In this document: positions 32,044-40,709 of the stretch, in pieces
How the letters are laid out: each line of letters starts with the position of its first letter
Numbering within the stretch: position 1 is the stretch's first letter
From: Butyricimonas sp. Marseille-P3923
Lineage (GTDB): Bacteria > Bacteroidota > Bacteroidia > Bacteroidales > Marinifilaceae
Direction: 5' to 3'
NCBI RefSeq assembly: GCF_900184685.1
Contig: NZ_FXXL01000006.1
Location: 620,001 to 684,000, forward strand
DNA: 64,000 nucleotides
Position numbers and translations under genes: made by a program
The notes under the pieces: generated by a model
Seen by the model: only the letters and a program-made list of their open reading frames with translations
Told to the model about the DNA's origin: nothing
Database searches by the model: none

Positions 32044-32958
32044 ATGGCAAAAAGCGACTACACCAAGCGATATTTATACATCATCCGCAATGTACAGGAA
32101 CACCCTTACATCTCCGGTAAAGAATTAATCGAACACGTGTCACGGCAACTCGTTCTACACGACTCGGAAGCCACCTCCTTCTCTACCCGCACCCTGAAAC
32201 GGGATTTACAAGAAATACGTGACAAACTCGGTTTTGCCATAGAATGGGACAACCGAAGAAAAGGATATTACATCCCTGACAATGACGAGGCAAACGACCC
32301 GGAGGGAATCGCCCGCTTCTTGGAGTCTTTCGAGATTCTAAACTCCCTGAACGCGGACAACGGGCTGTCCCGCTTTGTTTTCCCGGAACACCATCACCCT
32401 TCCGGTACACAACACCTCTACCCCCTTGTTCAAGCGATGAAAGAAAATCGGCTTATCACTTTCAATTACTACAAATTCCGGGAACAATTAATGACCTCCC
32501 GCAAAGTAGAACCATACGCCGTGAAAGAATGCAGGGGACGCTGGTACCTAATCGGGAAAGAATCCGGTTCGAACATATTTAAAACATTCAGCTTAAACTA
32601 CATCACGAACTTAAATATCACCCCACGCGCTTTCAAGAGAAATAACACTATCGACATCAACCTCTCCTTCCGGGATTCTTTCGGGATTATAAACGACGAG
32701 AAATTTCCCGTCGAGGACATCACCCTATCGTTTGACGCCCTTGACGGGCAATACATAAAAACGAAACCCTTCCACCACTCGCAACAAATCATAAAGGACA
32801 CTCCCGACGAGTTCTCCATCACCCTTCGCTTGCGCATCACGAACGATTTTGTCATGGAACTCCTTTCCAGAAGCCGCTCCCTGCGAGTTATTCAACCATT
32901 AAATCTCAAGGCAAGAATCAACGAAATCTATCGGCAAGCCTTACTACGCAACTCCTGA
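32044..32958 (+). CDS. WYL-domain transcriptional regulator
   Basis: 304 residues. An N-terminal helix-turn-helix region (~1-70: YISGKELIEHVSRQL, SFSTRTLKRDLQEIRDKLGFAIEWDNRRKGYYI) is followed by a WYL domain at about 125-210 (LITFNYYKFRE, RKVEPYAVKECRGRWYLIGKESGSN) and a C-terminal WCX-type extension. WYL proteins sense ligands such as nucleic acids and often control phage-defence genes. It is the plus-strand edge of the accessory island and could regulate it; it may equally act on unlinked genes. Confidence 0.85.
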   Translation: MAKSDYTKRYLYIIRNVQEHPYISGKELIEHVSRQLVLHDSEATSFSTRTLKRDLQEIRDKLGFAIEWDNRRKGYYIPDNDEANDPEGIARFLESFEILNSLNADNGLSRFVFPEHHHPSGTQHLYPLVQAMKENRLITFNYYKFREQLMTSRKVEPYAVKECRGRWYLIGKESGSNIFKTFSLNYITNLNITPRAFKRNNTIDINLSFRDSFGIINDEKFPVEDITLSFDALDGQYIKTKPFHHSQQIIKDTPDEFSITLRLRITNDFVMELLSRSRSLRVIQPLNLKARINEIYRQALLRNS

Positions 32959-33048
32959 AAGCCCCTAGAAATTCACGACCTTTTACCTTGGATTATTGGA
33001 ATCACCAAACAACCATACATCACGAACACATTAAATATAAAAGACAAA

Positions 33049-33085
33049 AAAATCGCCAAATCCGTTACTTGGGTTTGGCGATTTT
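33049..33085. terminator. Bidirectional terminator between WYL and dipeptidase genes
   Basis: AAAATCGCCAAA (33049-33060) and TTTGGCGATTTT (33074-33085) form a perfect 12-bp stem with A/T runs on both sides, between convergent genes. Confidence 0.85.
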
Positions 33086-33104
33086 CTTGTTAAATTAAAG
33101 TGCC

Positions 33105-34478
33105 TTACTTCTTCATCATCTCCCCGAAATACTTGTAGAATAACGGGATAGTCGTGATTCCGTTGTAGAACTGCTCCAACGGGTAGTTCTCGTTCGGCGA
33201 GTGGATAGCGTCAGAGCCTAAACCGAAGCCCATCAGCACAGACTTGATGTCTAACACTTCTTCGAAAGTGGCGATGATTGGGATACTTCCGCCGGAACGT
33301 ACCGGAACGGGTTGCTTTCCGTACACTTCCTCGTATGCTTTTTCGGCAGCCGCGTAAGCCGGAAGGTCAATCGGGCACACGTAAGAAGGTCCCCCATGCA
33401 GGTATTCCACTTTTACCTTCACGTAATCGGGAGCGATAGACTCGAAATATTCCTTGAATAATTTCGCAATTTTCTCGTGCTTCTGGTTCGGAACCAAGCG
33501 GCAGCTAATCTTGGCGTAAGCTTTTGACGGCAAAACGGTTTTTGCACCTTCTCCAGTGTAACCGCCCCAGATACCGCAAACGTCAAACGTCGGGCGAATA
33601 CCCGTGCGCTCGTTAGTGGTGAACCCTTCTTCGCCTTTTACTTCTTTGATATCGAGAGATTTCTTGTAATCTTCCAAATTAAACGGAGCCTTTGCCATTT
33701 TAGCACGTTCCTCGGCACTTACTTCCAGCACATCGTCGTAAAAACCGGGTATCGTGATATGTCCTTTCTCGTCCTGCATCTCGGCAATCATCTTGCACAG
33801 CACGTTGATCGGGTTTGCCACCGCACCACCGAAAATACCGGAATGCAAGTCAGCGTTCGGTCCGGTCACTTCTACCTGCCAGTACGCCAAACCTCTCAAC
33901 CCGGTCGTGATAGAAGGTACATCGGGAGCAATCATACTCGTGTCGGAAACCAGAATCACGTCAGCTTTCAGCATATCTTTATGCTCTTTGCAGAACTTCG
34001 GCAGGTTAGGAGAACCAATCTCTTCCTCTCCCTCGATCATGAATTTCACGTTGCAATTCAACTTGCCGGACTTCACGAGATACTCGAAAGCCTTGGCATG
34101 CATGAAAGCCTGTCCCTTGTCATCGTCAGCCCCACGAGCCCAAATCCTACCGTCCTTGATAACGGGTTCGAAAGGCTTCGTATTCCACAAGTCGATCGGG
34201 TCAACCGGCATCACGTCCATGTGCCCGTAAACCAACACGGTCGGGAGAGCGGGATCTACGATCTTTTCCCCGTACGCCACGGGATTTCCGTCTGTTTCAT
34301 ACACTTCTGCCCGGTCAGCCCCGGCGGCTAACATGATCTTGGTCCATTGCTCGGCACAACGGTACATATCCGGCTTATACTCGGACAATGAAGAGATTGA
34401 AGGAATCCGGATTAACTCGAACAACTCGTTCAGGAAACGCTCCTTGTTCTCTTCCACGTACTTTTTGATTTCTTCCAT
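33105..34478 (-). CDS. M20-family dipeptidase
   Basis: 457 residues, cytosolic, zinc dependent. Metal-site motifs: VYGHMDVMP (His, Asp), WARGADDDKGQ (bridging Asp), and MIEGEEEIGSP (general-base Glu plus metal Glu). The dimerisation/lid domain starts around LRGLAYWQVEV and includes DLHSGIFGG, typical of the CNDP/PepV-like dipeptidase group. C-terminal SDAIHSPNEN carries the last metal His. It releases amino acids from di- or tripeptides taken up by the cell. It is convergent with the WYL gene. Confidence 0.9.
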   Translation of the reverse strand: MEEIKKYVEENKERFLNELFELIRIPSISSLSEYKPDMYRCAEQWTKIMLAAGADRAEVYETDGNPVAYGEKIVDPALPTVLVYGHMDVMPVDPIDLWNTKPFEPVIKDGRIWARGADDDKGQAFMHAKAFEYLVKSGKLNCNVKFMIEGEEEIGSPNLPKFCKEHKDMLKADVILVSDTSMIAPDVPSITTGLRGLAYWQVEVTGPNADLHSGIFGGAVANPINVLCKMIAEMQDEKGHITIPGFYDDVLEVSAEERAKMAKAPFNLEDYKKSLDIKEVKGEEGFTTNERTGIRPTFDVCGIWGGYTGEGAKTVLPSKAYAKISCRLVPNQKHEKIAKLFKEYFESIAPDYVKVKVEYLHGGPSYVCPIDLPAYAAAEKAYEEVYGKQPVPVRSGGSIPIIATFEEVLDIKSVLMGFGLGSDAIHSPNENYPLEQFYNGITTIPLFYKYFGEMMKK

Positions 34479-34545
34479 TTACTTGAATATATATTGATTA
34501 ATAAATAATAAACACGCTTTCGCCGTGTAAATATAATATATTCGT

Positions 34546-34655
34546 GTGAAGGAATCAAACGGTACGCGTAAAAACGCTGCCGTTTAATTCCTTCACCCGG
34601 TTGCAAGTTACAGGTTTACAAGTTATAAGTTCAATACCCGAAACCTGCAACTTGC
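34546..34655. repeat. Two long imperfect hairpins upstream of prs
   Basis: Hairpin A: 34546-34562 pairs with 34580-34596 over 10+6 bp broken by one C-A mismatch, with an inner GCGT/ACGC stem around AAAA. Hairpin B: 34603-34617 pairs with 34641-34655 with one mismatch, and includes AAGTTACAGG-type words that recur just after. They lie between the divergent dipeptidase and prs genes. No U-run follows either, so they do not look like terminators. Confidence 0.7.
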
Positions 34656-34738
34656 TAAGTTGTAACTTGTAACTGTTTTGACAAACGTATTTATCGAAAC
34701 TTTTCAACATTTCAACATGCTATCTAAGATTAATTTTC

Positions 34739-34746
34739 TATTTTTG
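34739..34746 (+). promoter_or_regulatory. Promoter -7 element of prs
   Basis: TATTTTTG matches TAnnTTTG, 27 bases before the chosen prs ATG. It supports the start at 34774 over the upstream open frame. Confidence 0.55.
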
Positions 34747-34773
34747 CCAAGTGTTTCAACTAATGATTTAGAT

Positions 34774-35712
34774 ATGTCAAATTTGCCCGAAATTAAAGTT
34801 TTCGCCGGAGAAAACAGTCGATACATTGCGGAAAGCATCGCTAGTTCTCTTGGGCTTGAGCTCGGTAAAAAAACGTTTACAAGATTCAGTGACGGAGAAT
34901 TCGTCACCTCTTTCGACGAAACGGTGAGAGGGGAACATGTGTTTATCGTTCAATCAACCTTCCCGCCAAGTGATAATCTCATGGAGTTACTCTTGATGAT
35001 TGACGCGGCTAAAAGAGCGTCAGCCTATAAGGTAATCGCGGTAATTCCCTACTTCGGGTTTGCCCGTCAAGACCGGAAAGACAAGCCGCGTGTTGCCATC
35101 GGGGCAAAACTTGTAGCCAATATGTTGCAAGCTGCCGGGGTAGACCGTGTAATGACGATGGACTTGCATGCCGATCAAATCCAAGGATTTTTCGATATTC
35201 CGGTAGATCACTTGTACGGTTCCACGATATTGATTCCTTACATCAAATCGTTGGGATTAAAAGATTTCGCCATAGCTTCTCCCGACATCGGTGGTGCCAA
35301 GCGAGCCAATTCGTGGGCAAAATACTTCGATTCGGGCTTAATCATTTGCCACAAAACCCGTATCAGAGCCAACGAAGTAGCCGACATGAAAGTAATCGGA
35401 GATGTTGAAGGCAAAAACATTATCATCGTGGATGATATGATTGATACCGCGGGAACAATTTGCAAGGCTGCCGATATGCTCGTTGAGGCGGGAGCAGCCA
35501 GTGTACGTGCCGTGGCTACTCATGCCGTTCTCTCGGGCAAAGCATACGAGAACATCGAGAATTCAAAACTCACGGAAGTGATCTTCACGGATTCCATTCC
35601 GCAAAAACAAGAATGCTCGAAAATCAAGGTATTGCCTATCGCCCCGATGTTTGCAGACACTATCCGCAACATTTACGAGCACAAGTCCATTAGCGACCAT
35701 TTCCTTATGTAA
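34774..35712 (+). CDS. prs: Ribose-phosphate pyrophosphokinase (PRPP synthase)
   Basis: 312 residues from ATG 34774 (MSNLPEIKVFAGENSRYIAE); the usual length is ~310-320, so the open frame back to 34678 is not used. It makes PRPP from ribose-5-phosphate and ATP for nucleotide, His and Trp synthesis. Motifs: IPYFGFARQDRKDKPR (flexible loop), VMTMDLHADQIQGFFDIPVDHLY (metal/ATP), and the PRPP loop IIVDDMIDTAGTI. A hairpin follows the stop. Confidence 0.96.
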   Translation: MSNLPEIKVFAGENSRYIAESIASSLGLELGKKTFTRFSDGEFVTSFDETVRGEHVFIVQSTFPPSDNLMELLLMIDAAKRASAYKVIAVIPYFGFARQDRKDKPRVAIGAKLVANMLQAAGVDRVMTMDLHADQIQGFFDIPVDHLYGSTILIPYIKSLGLKDFAIASPDIGGAKRANSWAKYFDSGLIICHKTRIRANEVADMKVIGDVEGKNIIIVDDMIDTAGTICKAADMLVEAGAASVRAVATHAVLSGKAYENIENSKLTEVIFTDSIPQKQECSKIKVLPIAPMFADTIRNIYEHKSISDHFLM

Positions 35713-35744
35713 CTTTTCTTCCTATTATAAAAGTTCAAAATCAC

Positions 35745-35777
35745 AAGAGGCTGTCCAACACAAATGGATAGCCTCTT
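35745..35777 (+). terminator. Hairpin after prs
   Basis: AAGAGGCT (35745-35752) pairs with AGCCTCTT (35770-35777), extended by a G-U pair and TCCA/TGGA, total 13 bp. The U-tract is poor (CGTCTTC), as after the DHS-like gene. Confidence 0.65.
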
Positions 35778-35854
35778 CGTCTTCACGAGAAAGATACCCC
35801 AACTTTTACACGCCGCTCACGTATAACATTTATACAACAAAAAAAATAAAGGTT

Positions 35855-36574
35855 ATGAAAACAATATTACATAGAGCTGAAAGCCGGGGATTTTTCGACC
35901 ACGGATGGTTAAAAACCCACCATACATTCAGTTTCGCGGATTACTACAACACGCAACGTATTAATTTCGGGGCTTTACGAGTTCTCAACGACGACCGGAT
36001 TGAAGGCGGCACGGGATTTGACCTGCACCCGCACCAGAACATGGAAGTGATTTCCATCCCGTTAAAAGGGGATTTGGAACATCAAGACAGCCTCGGCCAC
36101 AAGGATACCATTCAAGAGGGTGAAATACAAGTAATGAGTGCCGGAACGGGTATCATGCACAGCGAGTACAACCGGAACGACGACCGTCCCACCGAGTTCT
36201 TGCAGATATGGGTATTCCCGAACAAGAAAAACGTTCCGCCCCGATACGAGAACGCCGTTATTTCCGATCTGGTACAACGCAACGAGATCAGTGAAATTGT
36301 ATCTCCCTACCCCGGGAACGCCAAAGGACTATGGATATATCAACAGGCTTGGTTCTCCATCGGCGATTTGGACAAAAACGTACTGCAAAGCTACAAGATG
36401 AAATCAAAAGACAGCCTTGGCGTCTACATTTTCATCATCGAGGGCGGCATCACGATAAAGGAGCTGGAATTGAAACGCCGTGACGGTGTAGGCGTGTATG
36501 ACACGGAAGAAGTCGAATTCAAAGCCACAGAAAAATCACGGGTATTATTTATAGAAGTTCCACCCTATCAATAA
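35855..36574 (+). CDS. Pirin-family protein
   Basis: 239 residues from ATG 35855. The frame is open upstream to 35651, but it would overlap prs. The N-terminal cupin of the pirin family is clear: SRGFFDHGWLKTHHTFSFADYYN, then the metal-site motif FDLHPHQNMEVISIPLKGDLEHQDSLGH and EIQVMSAGTGIMHSEYN. Metal-binding His and Glu residues are present. Some pirins are quercetinase-like dioxygenases; most have no known physiological role. A bidirectional terminator follows. Confidence 0.9.
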   Translation: MKTILHRAESRGFFDHGWLKTHHTFSFADYYNTQRINFGALRVLNDDRIEGGTGFDLHPHQNMEVISIPLKGDLEHQDSLGHKDTIQEGEIQVMSAGTGIMHSEYNRNDDRPTEFLQIWVFPNKKNVPPRYENAVISDLVQRNEISEIVSPYPGNAKGLWIYQQAWFSIGDLDKNVLQSYKMKSKDSLGVYIFIIEGGITIKELELKRRDGVGVYDTEEVEFKATEKSRVLFIEVPPYQ

Positions 36575-36587
36575 TATATAACACACG

Positions 36588-36624
36588 TGAAAAAACCGTA
36601 TCCCCAAAGATACGGTTTTTTTCA
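36588..36624. terminator. Bidirectional terminator after the pirin gene
   Basis: AAAAAACCGTATC and GATACGGTTTTTT form a 13-bp perfect stem with loop CCCAAA, the U-run being part of the stem. Confidence 0.9.
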
Positions 36625-36738
36625 TGTCAACCCTGTATCAAGTTAACCTCCTCTAAAAAAAGAGGACTTTTACAAACCAAAACAAATCTATCCCGTAAGG
36701 AAAAACCAGTATTATCATTTTTCAAACAAAGAACACAA

Positions 36739-37602
36739 ATGACACCGGAAGATATAAAACAACTTGTTGCCTTTCAAGTAAATGAAATCACGGAAAGTAA
36801 AATTTACAGCCGACTGGCAAACATACAAAAGGACACGCACAACAGCGAAGTATTGAAGGAGTTATCCGCCGAGGAACTCAAACACTACCATATCCTAAAA
36901 AAATACACGGGCAAAAGCCCTTCTCCCAAGCACTGGAAAATCACACTCTACGTGTTGATTGCCCGTTTTTTCGGTCTTACTTTCGGGATAAAGCTCATGG
37001 AGAAAGGAGAAGTTCACGCGCAAGACTCTTATCGTAAATGGGCAGACGAGAAAGATTTGCAGACCATGGCAGACGAGGAAGAAGTACACGAGAACAAACT
37101 CATCGGACTGCTTGATGAAGAAGGGCTCAATTACATGGGAGCAGTGGTACTGGGACTGAACGACGCTCTGGTAGAATTCACGGGAGCCTTGGCAGGTTAC
37201 ACTTTCGCCCTGCAAAATCCCAAACTGATAGCCTTGACCGGAAGTATCACGGGTATTGCCGCCGCCCTCTCCATGGCGGCTTCCGAATATCTTTCCTCCC
37301 GTGCGGACAATGACGGGAAGAACGCGATAAAAGCGGCAATATACACCGGGATAGCTTATATCATCACGGTAGTCGTGCTCATCATGCCTTTCGTTGTCAT
37401 GTCGAACCCGTACTGGGCATTGGTCGTTTGCCTTACCGGGGTAATCACGATCATCGCAATATTCAACTATTACTATTCCATCGTGAAAGATGAAAGCTTC
37501 AGAAAACGCTTTCTCGAAATGGCGGCGATCAGCCTTGGCATAGCGGCAATCAGTTTCGGTATCGGTTACGCTTTAAGAGTCGTCACGGGCATAGACTTAT
37601 GA
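36739..37602 (+). CDS. Ferritin-like/VIT1 fusion iron or manganese transporter
   Basis: 287 residues. The N-terminal ~130 residues are a ferritin/rubrerythrin-like helical domain with paired metal ligands (E at NEITESKIY, EELKHYHIL, then EKGEVHAQ and ADEEEVHENKL). The rest is a VIT1/CCC1-type membrane domain of five helices (LGLNDALVEFTGALAGYTFAL, GIAAALSMAASEYLSSR). It is like membrane-bound ferritin A, which exports or stores iron and protects against peroxide. Its last 37 bases overlap the end of the convergent symporter gene. Confidence 0.88.
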   Translation: MTPEDIKQLVAFQVNEITESKIYSRLANIQKDTHNSEVLKELSAEELKHYHILKKYTGKSPSPKHWKITLYVLIARFFGLTFGIKLMEKGEVHAQDSYRKWADEKDLQTMADEEEVHENKLIGLLDEEGLNYMGAVVLGLNDALVEFTGALAGYTFALQNPKLIALTGSITGIAAALSMAASEYLSSRADNDGKNAIKAAIYTGIAYIITVVVLIMPFVVMSNPYWALVVCLTGVITIIAIFNYYYSIVKDESFRKRFLEMAAISLGIAAISFGIGYALRVVTGIDL

Positions 37603-39062
37603 CGCTTTTCCCGGATAAGCAACAGTCCGAGGTAGCACAGCAACCCGTTGAGCAAAAGAATCTCGAAACCGAACTTATACCCGAAAAGCAGTTCTTCCGA
37701 GTAACAATTCACCACGTAAGACAGCACCGGGGAAATCAAGCACACGAGAGGAATATACTTTTCCCGCACTTGGCAGCGGGTAGTCAACCCGAAGGCAAAA
37801 AGCCCCAGCAACGGACCGTACGTGTACCCCACCGCTTTAAAAAGAGCCGAAATCACGCTCGAATTATTCAACTCCCGGAAAAGTACCACGACAAAAATCA
37901 TCAACAAAGAGAAAACGACATGCACCCCCATACGCTTTCTCTTATCCCGCTTATTCCGAGGATCTATTTTCAAAAAATCAATACAGAAAGAGGTTGTCAA
38001 CGAGGTCAGCGAAGAATCGACAGAAGAATAAGCCGCTGCCGTGATTCCCAGCAAAAAGAATATTCCCGCTACCGTACCGAAATAATTTAACGATAAAAAC
38101 GGGAACACATCGTCCGACTTTCCCGGCAACACGATCCCCTCCCGTTCGGCATACATGTACAATAAGGCTCCCAGCATAAGAAACAACAAATTCGTCACCA
38201 GAAAGAGAAACGAAAACGTGAACATATTCGTCTTACAATCCCGCAGGGAACGGCAAGTCAGATTCTTCTGCATCATATTCTGATCCAACCCGTTCAAACT
38301 GACCGTGATCGCTATTCCCGCCAAGAACTGCTTCACCGTGTTCTGCCCCGAACGCCAGTCAAAATCGAACACTCGCGAGAGAGGACTCTCTTTCACCGCC
38401 GCCACTGCCGATGAAAAATCGAGATCCAACGCTTTATTCACCACGGCAATCGTCAGACCGACCGACACCAGAATACATATCGTCTGCAAGGCATCCGTCC
38501 ACACGATCGTTTTTATACCTCCCCGCACGGTATAAATCCACACGAAAGCAATCGTGACAAACACCGTCACGGGAAACGGAATCCCCACCGCATCAAAAAA
38601 AGCCAACTGTAACACCCCCACGACCAAGAACAAGCGGAAGGAAGCCCCCACCAACTGCGACACGATAAAGAAAAAAGAACCCGTCAACCGGGCTTTCTCC
38701 CCGAATCGGGAACCCAGCCACGAGTAAATGGAAACCAGATTCTGTTTATAATACAAGGGCAAAAGCACGAGGGCAATCACGATATACCCCACGCAATTAC
38801 CCGCAACCACTGCCAGATACGTCCAATGTGTATTGCCGACCTCCCCGGGAATGGAAATAAAAGTCACCCCGGAAAGCGTAGTCCCGATCATCCCGAAAGC
38901 CACCAGATACCAAGGCGAATTTCGGTTTGCGGTAAAAAACATCTCGCTATTCGCCTTTCTGGTTGTCACGAAGCCAACCAGAATCAACAACAGAAAATAA
39001 GACAGCAATATCGCTAAAACTACACTCGTGGACACAGACAATTGTTTTAAATTCCACGACAA
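37566..39062 (-). CDS. Sodium:solute symporter (SSS family)
   Basis: 498 residues with about 13 membrane helices. Typical motifs: SVVLAILLSYFLLLILVGF, FMIGTTLSGVTFISIPGEV-like second-helix region, and AAAYSSVDSSLTSLTTSFCIDFLK, the conserved helix after the core repeat. It imports a solute with sodium across the inner membrane; the substrate cannot be read from the sequence. It lies 24 bases after hmuV on the same strand and could share the heme-operon transcript, but its job need not be related. Confidence 0.88.
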   Translation of the reverse strand: MSWNLKQLSVSTSVVLAILLSYFLLLILVGFVTTRKANSEMFFTANRNSPWYLVAFGMIGTTLSGVTFISIPGEVGNTHWTYLAVVAGNCVGYIVIALVLLPLYYKQNLVSIYSWLGSRFGEKARLTGSFFFIVSQLVGASFRLFLVVGVLQLAFFDAVGIPFPVTVFVTIAFVWIYTVRGGIKTIVWTDALQTICILVSVGLTIAVVNKALDLDFSSAVAAVKESPLSRVFDFDWRSGQNTVKQFLAGIAITVSLNGLDQNMMQKNLTCRSLRDCKTNMFTFSFLFLVTNLLFLMLGALLYMYAEREGIVLPGKSDDVFPFLSLNYFGTVAGIFFLLGITAAAYSSVDSSLTSLTTSFCIDFLKIDPRNKRDKRKRMGVHVVFSLLMIFVVVLFRELNNSSVISALFKAVGYTYGPLLGLFAFGLTTRCQVREKYIPLVCLISPVLSYVVNCYSEELLFGYKFGFEILLLNGLLCYLGLLLIREKRHKSMPVTTLKA

Positions 39063-39086
39063 ATATAGTCACTTTACGCTCCTTTT

Positions 39087-39410
39087 CTATTCCGGGACAT
39101 AAATAATTTCACCATTCTCAAGTTCATAGGCAATCCCCACCTTCTTTCCCCGCTTACCCGATTTGTCTTGATTTTCCGAGGGAGTGTAACGATTGATCTT
39201 CTCACCTTCCTTGGTAATGATCTCCATATTTTCCTTTCCCGGGTTCTTCACCATGGTGAAATCCTCTGTCGAAAGCATTTCCGTCATATTATAGCGAGTC
39301 ACCAGCGCAACCATTAACGCCACGGCAAACACCATTGCCACGTCGAAAAGATTGGATACCGCACTAATCGGATCATTATCCTCCTCCTTCTTCAACAAAT
39401 TGCGTTTCAT
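39087..39410 (-). CDS. hmuV: HmuV-like DUF2149 membrane protein
   Basis: 107 residues. An N-terminal cytoplasmic tail (KRNLLKKEEDNDPISAVSNLFD) precedes one membrane helix (~22-42, VAMVFAVALMVALVT) and a periplasmic domain ending LENGEIIYVPE. The layout is like ExbD (one helix plus periplasmic part) and matches the DUF2149 proteins that end hmu operons. Its ATG overlaps the hmuU stop by 4 bases. With HmuU it probably forms a proton-driven motor that energises the heme receptor or HmuS; this is inference from order. Confidence 0.8.
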   Translation of the reverse strand: MKRNLLKKEEDNDPISAVSNLFDVAMVFAVALMVALVTRYNMTEMLSTEDFTMVKNPGKENMEIITKEGEKINRYTPSENQDKSGKRGKKVGIAYELENGEIIYVPE

Positions 39411-40009
39411 TTTCGTTCATTCTTTTCGTTCAACACCTCGACCAGACATTCCAGATTAGTCATATCCTGCAAATACCAACGTTGTTTCACTTGCTGCGTC
39501 AGGAAACCGATAGCTCCCGCCACCAGACCGATCACCGTCGTGGCAAAAGCCACCTGCATATTATAAGCCATAGAAGCGATATCACCCGTCGACAACCCTA
39601 CCAACGCCGGTCCCATGGGAATCAAGGTTCCCATCAACCCGAGAATGGGTCCCAGTTTCGTCAACGTCTTGGAAGTTGCCAAATCCTTATCGGCGGCAAT
39701 CTCGAAATTCGCCAACAACCGCTGCACTTGGGCTTTATTTCCCTGTTCCGCCAATATCCGTTTCATAAACATCACCACCAATGAACTACTCTTCTCCGGC
39801 AACTTGGAACCGAAATGATCGATATTATCCACATACAGCGTTTCCATCTGCTCCCGGATCAACTTGTCCGTCTTGCGAATAGAAACATACTGACCGAAGA
39901 AACTGCCCACCAGCAAAAGGGAGCGGAAAAACAATAAAATCAACAATACAATAACAGGCACCAACAATCCTGTTGATATCCAAAACATGATATCAGAAAT
40001 CGCGTTCAT
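39407..40009 (-). CDS. hmuU: MotA/TolQ/ExbB-type proton channel
   Basis: 200 residues with three membrane helices: one at ~8-35, then two at ~118-145 and ~155-182. The ExbB signature is clear: LTKLGPILGLMGTLIPMGPALVGLSTGDIASMAYNMQVAFATTVIGLVAGAIGF. In the hmu operon it is the fifth gene. Its ATG overlaps the stop of hmuT (TAATG) and its stop overlaps the hmuV start, showing tight coupling. Confidence 0.88.
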   Translation of the reverse strand: MNAISDIMFWISTGLLVPVIVLLILLFFRSLLLVGSFFGQYVSIRKTDKLIREQMETLYVDNIDHFGSKLPEKSSSLVVMFMKRILAEQGNKAQVQRLLANFEIAADKDLATSKTLTKLGPILGLMGTLIPMGPALVGLSTGDIASMAYNMQVAFATTVIGLVAGAIGFLTQQVKQRWYLQDMTNLECLVEVLNEKNERK

Positions 40010-40707
40010 TATCTTTTCAATTTAAAAGTTAGTTTTCTTTTTATTACATACACGATCCACCCCACGACAGCCCCCACCGCGAAAAGTCCGATACAACCGG
40101 ACATTGCCGACCAATCGACTCGCATCGTCCCGTCCACGGCAGTACGCCCGTTCACGGTAGCGATAATCCCCAGAATGGCCGCCAAAGCATTGGTCAGGAA
40201 AAACAATTCCAACCGCAATTCCGCCTCCGGCAACAACCACTTGATAAACCAACGTCCCAAGGGAACAACTACTGCGATAAACAAGGCAAACAACCAAGCG
40301 ATTAATTCAAACGACACACCCGGGAATGTAAATATCGTTTGCGTGAGCCCGAAAAACAATACCGGCAATATCAACACCCCCGGGAACCGGTACAACACCC
40401 GGTAAGCCCACATCATACGCCGCTTCACGGGAGAGAAATTCGCCACGTGAACCGACAACAGGCAAAAAGCCATTTGCAGGGACAATTCCAGTGTCAGAAT
40501 CACCGATGTATCCAGCATCAACTGATTGTCGGACAGCCAATCCGCGATCTGCGTCTTCGATTGCTCGATAGCGTAAGGCCATACCAGCAACACGAAAACC
40601 GCGGCAATACCGGTAGCGACAAGCGTCGCTACCGGTTTCCAAAAGGTCTGCTTCAACAAAAAATTAAATGCCGTCAATAGAATCAGAATCCAAACTATCG
40701 TATCCAT
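40009..40707 (-). CDS. hmuT: HmuT-like polytopic membrane protein
   Basis: 232 residues with about six membrane helices and almost no soluble parts (VWILILLTAFNFLL, LVATGIAAVFVLLVWPYAI, ILTLELSLQMAFCLLSV, FPGVLILPVLFFGL, and two more). No known family beyond its constant place between hmuS and hmuU. The gap to hmuS is two bases and it overlaps hmuU by one base. It may anchor HmuS to the HmuU/HmuV motor; this is inference. Confidence 0.75.
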   Translation of the reverse strand: MDTIVWILILLTAFNFLLKQTFWKPVATLVATGIAAVFVLLVWPYAIEQSKTQIADWLSDNQLMLDTSVILTLELSLQMAFCLLSVHVANFSPVKRRMMWAYRVLYRFPGVLILPVLFFGLTQTIFTFPGVSFELIAWLFALFIAVVVPLGRWFIKWLLPEAELRLELFFLTNALAAILGIIATVNGRTAVDGTMRVDWSAMSGCIGLFAVGAVVGWIVYVIKRKLTFKLKR

Positions 40708-40709
40708 GA

